A DNA stretch of 64,000 bases from Tabrizicola oligotrophica (lineage in GTDB: Bacteria; Pseudomonadota; Alphaproteobacteria; Rhodobacterales; Rhodobacteraceae): assembly GCF_011008935.1 (NCBI RefSeq), contig NZ_JAAIVJ010000006.1:124001-188000 (forward strand), given 5' to 3'. A model generated the notes under the pieces. That model was not told where the DNA came from, did not search any database, and saw nothing but the letters and a program-made list of their open reading frames with translations. The position numbers and the translations under genes were made by a program. Below, piece by piece: positions 61,954 through 64,000 of the stretch (positions are counted from its first letter, which is position 1; every line of letters begins with the position of its first letter).

Positions 61954-63165
61954 ATGAATTTGGGCAAGCTGGACAAGGCCACGACCATTTCCGCTGTGGG
62001 TCACCTTGGGGTGATCCTCTGGGCGATCATGGGCGACTGGCTGTTCGCGCCCAAGGACATGCCGCCGATGGAGGTCGCCGAGGTCTCGCTGCTGACCGAG
62101 GGCGAGTATCAGGCGATGATGGCCTCGGCCCCGAAGCCTGACCTCGAGGCCGCGCCCTCGGAAGAGCCGCCCGCCGTCGAGGCGCCCGAGCCGATCGACA
62201 CCACCTTGCCCGAGGCAGAGCCGCTGCCGGAACCCGAACCCGCGCCCGAGCCGGACGCACCTGCCGAGCCGGTGCCGATGGAAGAGGTGCTGCCCGAGGA
62301 GGTGCCGGTCGCGCCCGAGGTCCAGCCCTTGCCGGTGCCTGAACCCGCGCCGCAGGTGGCCGAGGAAGAACAGCCGATTCCGGTGCCGGAAAGCACGGTG
62401 AAGCCGAAGCCCCGCCCGGCGCAGCGCATCACCGACGTACCGGTTGAAAGCCCCGAGGACACGCCCGAAGTGGCCGACGAGGCGACGCCCGAGGTCTCCG
62501 ATCAGGCCGCGCCCGAGGCCGAGGTGGTGGAAACCACCGAACCGGCCGCCGCGCCTGAGGAAAGCGCCGCCATAGTCGCGCCCGACGCCACCGAATCCGA
62601 TGCGCCCGAACTGGCACCGACCGCCTCACGCCGGCCGCAATCGCGGCCCGAACGGCAGGTGCAGGCCGATGAGACCACTGAGCCGGAGGCGCAGGCGACC
62701 GAAGAAGCCCCGGCCGAGGAGCCCGTCGAGCAGTCCGATGCCGAGGCCGAGGCGATTGCGGCGGCTCTGGCCGAAGCGGCGGCCACCGAGACATCGAGCA
62801 ACGCCGACGCCAGCCTGCCCGAAGGCCCGCCGATGACGGCAGGCGAGAAGGATGGCGTGCGGGTGGCGATCAATTCGTGCTGGAACATCGGCAGCCTTTC
62901 CTCCGCTGCGCAGCGCGTGAAGCTGGTGATGCGGGTCGAGATGAACGAGGACGGCACGCCCATCGGCCCCTCCATCGAGATGACGGGCTTTGAGGGTGGC
63001 GATGAGGCGGCAGCCCAGCAGGCCTTTGAGGCGGCCAAGCGCGCCGTGGTGCGTGGTGTCAAGGGCTGTGGCGGCAAGCCCGGCTATCAGCTTGACCCGG
63101 CGAAATACGGCGAATGGAACGTGATGAACCTGACCTTCGACGCCTCGGGCATGAGGCTGCGCTGA
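61954..63165 (+). CDS. tolA: Tol-Pal system protein TolA
   Basis: Periplasm-spanning link of the Tol system, 403 aa. One N-terminal transmembrane helix (ISAVGHLGVILWAIMGDWLF) is followed by a long Pro/Glu/Ala-rich extended region (about 50-285) and a compact C-terminal domain (about 290-403) with VRVAINSCWNIGSLSSAAQR and AKRAVVRGVKGCGGKPGYQL. The two Cys could pair. The central region is Pro/Glu-rich rather than the Ala/Lys-rich helix of E. coli TolA, as is usual in this group. Confidence 0.94.
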   Translation: MNLGKLDKATTISAVGHLGVILWAIMGDWLFAPKDMPPMEVAEVSLLTEGEYQAMMASAPKPDLEAAPSEEPPAVEAPEPIDTTLPEAEPLPEPEPAPEPDAPAEPVPMEEVLPEEVPVAPEVQPLPVPEPAPQVAEEEQPIPVPESTVKPKPRPAQRITDVPVESPEDTPEVADEATPEVSDQAAPEAEVVETTEPAAAPEESAAIVAPDATESDAPELAPTASRRPQSRPERQVQADETTEPEAQATEEAPAEEPVEQSDAEAEAIAAALAEAAATETSSNADASLPEGPPMTAGEKDGVRVAINSCWNIGSLSSAAQRVKLVMRVEMNEDGTPIGPSIEMTGFEGGDEAAAQQAFEAAKRAVVRGVKGCGGKPGYQLDPAKYGEWNVMNLTFDASGMRLR

Positions 63166-63273
63166 GATGGTGGACCGCCGCGCAAAATTCCCCCTGCCAT
63201 CCCGCCCGGCCTGCGGGCAGAATGGCAGACGAGAGCAGATCCGAAAAAACCCCGTGACAAACGAGGACGAGAC

Positions 63274-64000
63274 ATGACCGCTTTGAAATCCCTTTCCGCT
63301 GCCCTGATGATCGGGGTCGCCGGTCTGGTGGCCGCGCCGGCCATGGCCGAGCTGAACATCGTCATCGACAGCCCGGTGATCGAGCCGATGCCCTTCGCCA
63401 TCCCGACCTTTGTCGACGAGGGCGGGGCGGGAGACTATGCCAGCAACATCAGCCGCGTCGTGGCGGCCGATCTGGCCGGCACCGGGCTTTTCCGCGAAAT
63501 CCCGGCCGAGGCGCATATCTCGGGTGTGACCGCCTTCGATGCGCCCATCGCCTATAATGACTGGCAGGCGATCAACGCGCAGGCGCTGATCGTCGGCGCG
63601 GTGCAGGCCTCGGGCGACCGGATCGTGGTCAAGTTCCGCCTGTTCGACGTGTTCACCGGCCAGCCCCTTGGCGAGGGGCTGCAATTCGCCGGCACCCCCG
63701 ACAGCTGGCGGCGCATGGCGCACAAGGTGGCCGATGCGGTCTACAGCCGGATCACCGGCGAGGGCCCCTATTTCGACAGCCGCGTGGTTTACGTTGCCGA
63801 AAGCGGTCCGAAGAACCAGCGCCAAAAGCGGCTGGGGGTGATGGATTATGACGGCGCCAATGTCGCCTATCTGACCGACTCGTCCTCGATCGTGCTGGCG
63901 CCACGCTTTTCGCCGAGTGGTGACAAGATCCTGTTCACCTCCTATGCCTCGGGCTTTCCGCAGATCTACCTGATGGATGTCGGCAGCCTTGAAACCCGCT
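63274..64000 (+). CDS. tolB: Tol-Pal system beta-propeller protein TolB (truncated by window edge)
   Basis: The first 242 codons of TolB run to the edge of the window without a stop. A signal peptide ([20 protein letters not shown], cleaved after APAMA) is followed by the N-terminal domain ([53 protein letters not shown]) and the first propeller blades ([40 protein letters not shown]). It binds Pal and Lpp-like partners in the periplasm. GAGGACGAG upstream supports the ATG. 108 bp separate it from tolA. Confidence 0.96.
   Translation, partial: MTALKSLSAALMIGVAGLVAAPAMAELNIVIDSPVIEPMPFAIPTFVDEGGAGDYASNISRVVAADLAGTGLFREIPAEAHISGVTAFDAPIAYNDWQAINAQALIVGAVQASGDRIVVKFRLFDVFTGQPLGEGLQFAGTPDSWRRMAHKVADAVYSRITGEGPYFDSRVVYVAESGPKNQRQKRLGVMDYDGANVAYLTDSSSIVLAPRFSPSGDKILFTSYASGFPQIYLMDVGSLETR

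Noticed and set aside
62027-62794. Minus-strand frames opposite tolA
   Set aside because: They are antisense shadows of the Pro/Glu/Ala-rich tolA region and have Arg/Pro or Ser/Gly low-complexity content.

Overview
The window looks like a chromosomal segment of an alphaproteobacterium of the family Rhodobacteraceae (Rhodobacter/Gemmobacter/Tabrizicola-like). The evidence is high GC content, the gene orders miaB-phoH-ybeY-corC-lnt-metK and aroA-cmk-rpsA-ihfB-lapA, fabA-fabB-fabI divergent from an Irr-type regulator, a Pcs-type phosphatidylcholine synthase, and a SAM/SAH-type riboswitch in front of metK, a class known mainly from Rhodobacterales. It is mostly core genome. No insertion sequence, prophage, CRISPR array, rRNA or plasmid function was seen. 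The only tRNA is tRNA-Gly(TCC) at 36627-36700.

Layout. 0.1-2.2 kb: a small conserved protein, a RecD-like helicase and a stand-alone Lrp/AsnC ligand-binding domain. 2.2-7.6 kb (minus): aroA, cmk, rpsA, ihfB, lapA, trpF. 7.8-17.6 kb (mostly minus): trmB, queF, a GYD protein (plus), then the envelope and RNA-maturation cluster miaB, an OmpA protein, a lipoprotein, phoH, ybeY, corC, lnt and metK. 17.7-28.1 kb: a conserved protein of unknown function, an LdtR-like MarR regulator, an acyl-CoA synthetase, a DMT transporter, thymidine kinase, a small HTH-like protein, a DEAD-box helicase, a giant DUF2339 membrane protein and a DUF2237 protein.

28.0-31.9 kb (minus) is the least ordinary region. Two paralogous membrane-anchored LuxR-type regulators are interleaved with four small exported proteins. 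Three of the exported proteins share a PepSY-like domain and several end in extremely Asp-rich repeats. I regard this as the best candidate for an undescribed system.

32.1-44.4 kb: trpB, pyrD, a DUF952 protein, an exported 5'-nucleotidase-like protein, the tRNA, a site-2 protease, fabI, fabB, fabA, irr, a group III truncated haemoglobin and ileS. 44.5-55.5 kb: two DUF1127 proteins, a LysR regulator, ogt, a second DMT transporter, pcs, xerC, a DUF484 protein, a transaldolase/F6P aldolase, priA, msrA, prmA and a small membrane protein. 55.8-64 kb (plus): ruvCAB behind a LexA-like box, a conserved protein of unknown function, a DUF2161 nuclease-fold protein, creA (minus), and ybgC-tolQ-tolR-tolA-tolB, with tolB cut by the window edge.

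Non-coding features include the riboswitch, about a dozen intrinsic-terminator hairpins, a dispersed intergenic repeat of about 65 nt (33408-33472 and 58138-58203), a 32-bp perfect inverted repeat behind ruvB, a run of five palindromes behind priA, and several candidate operators.
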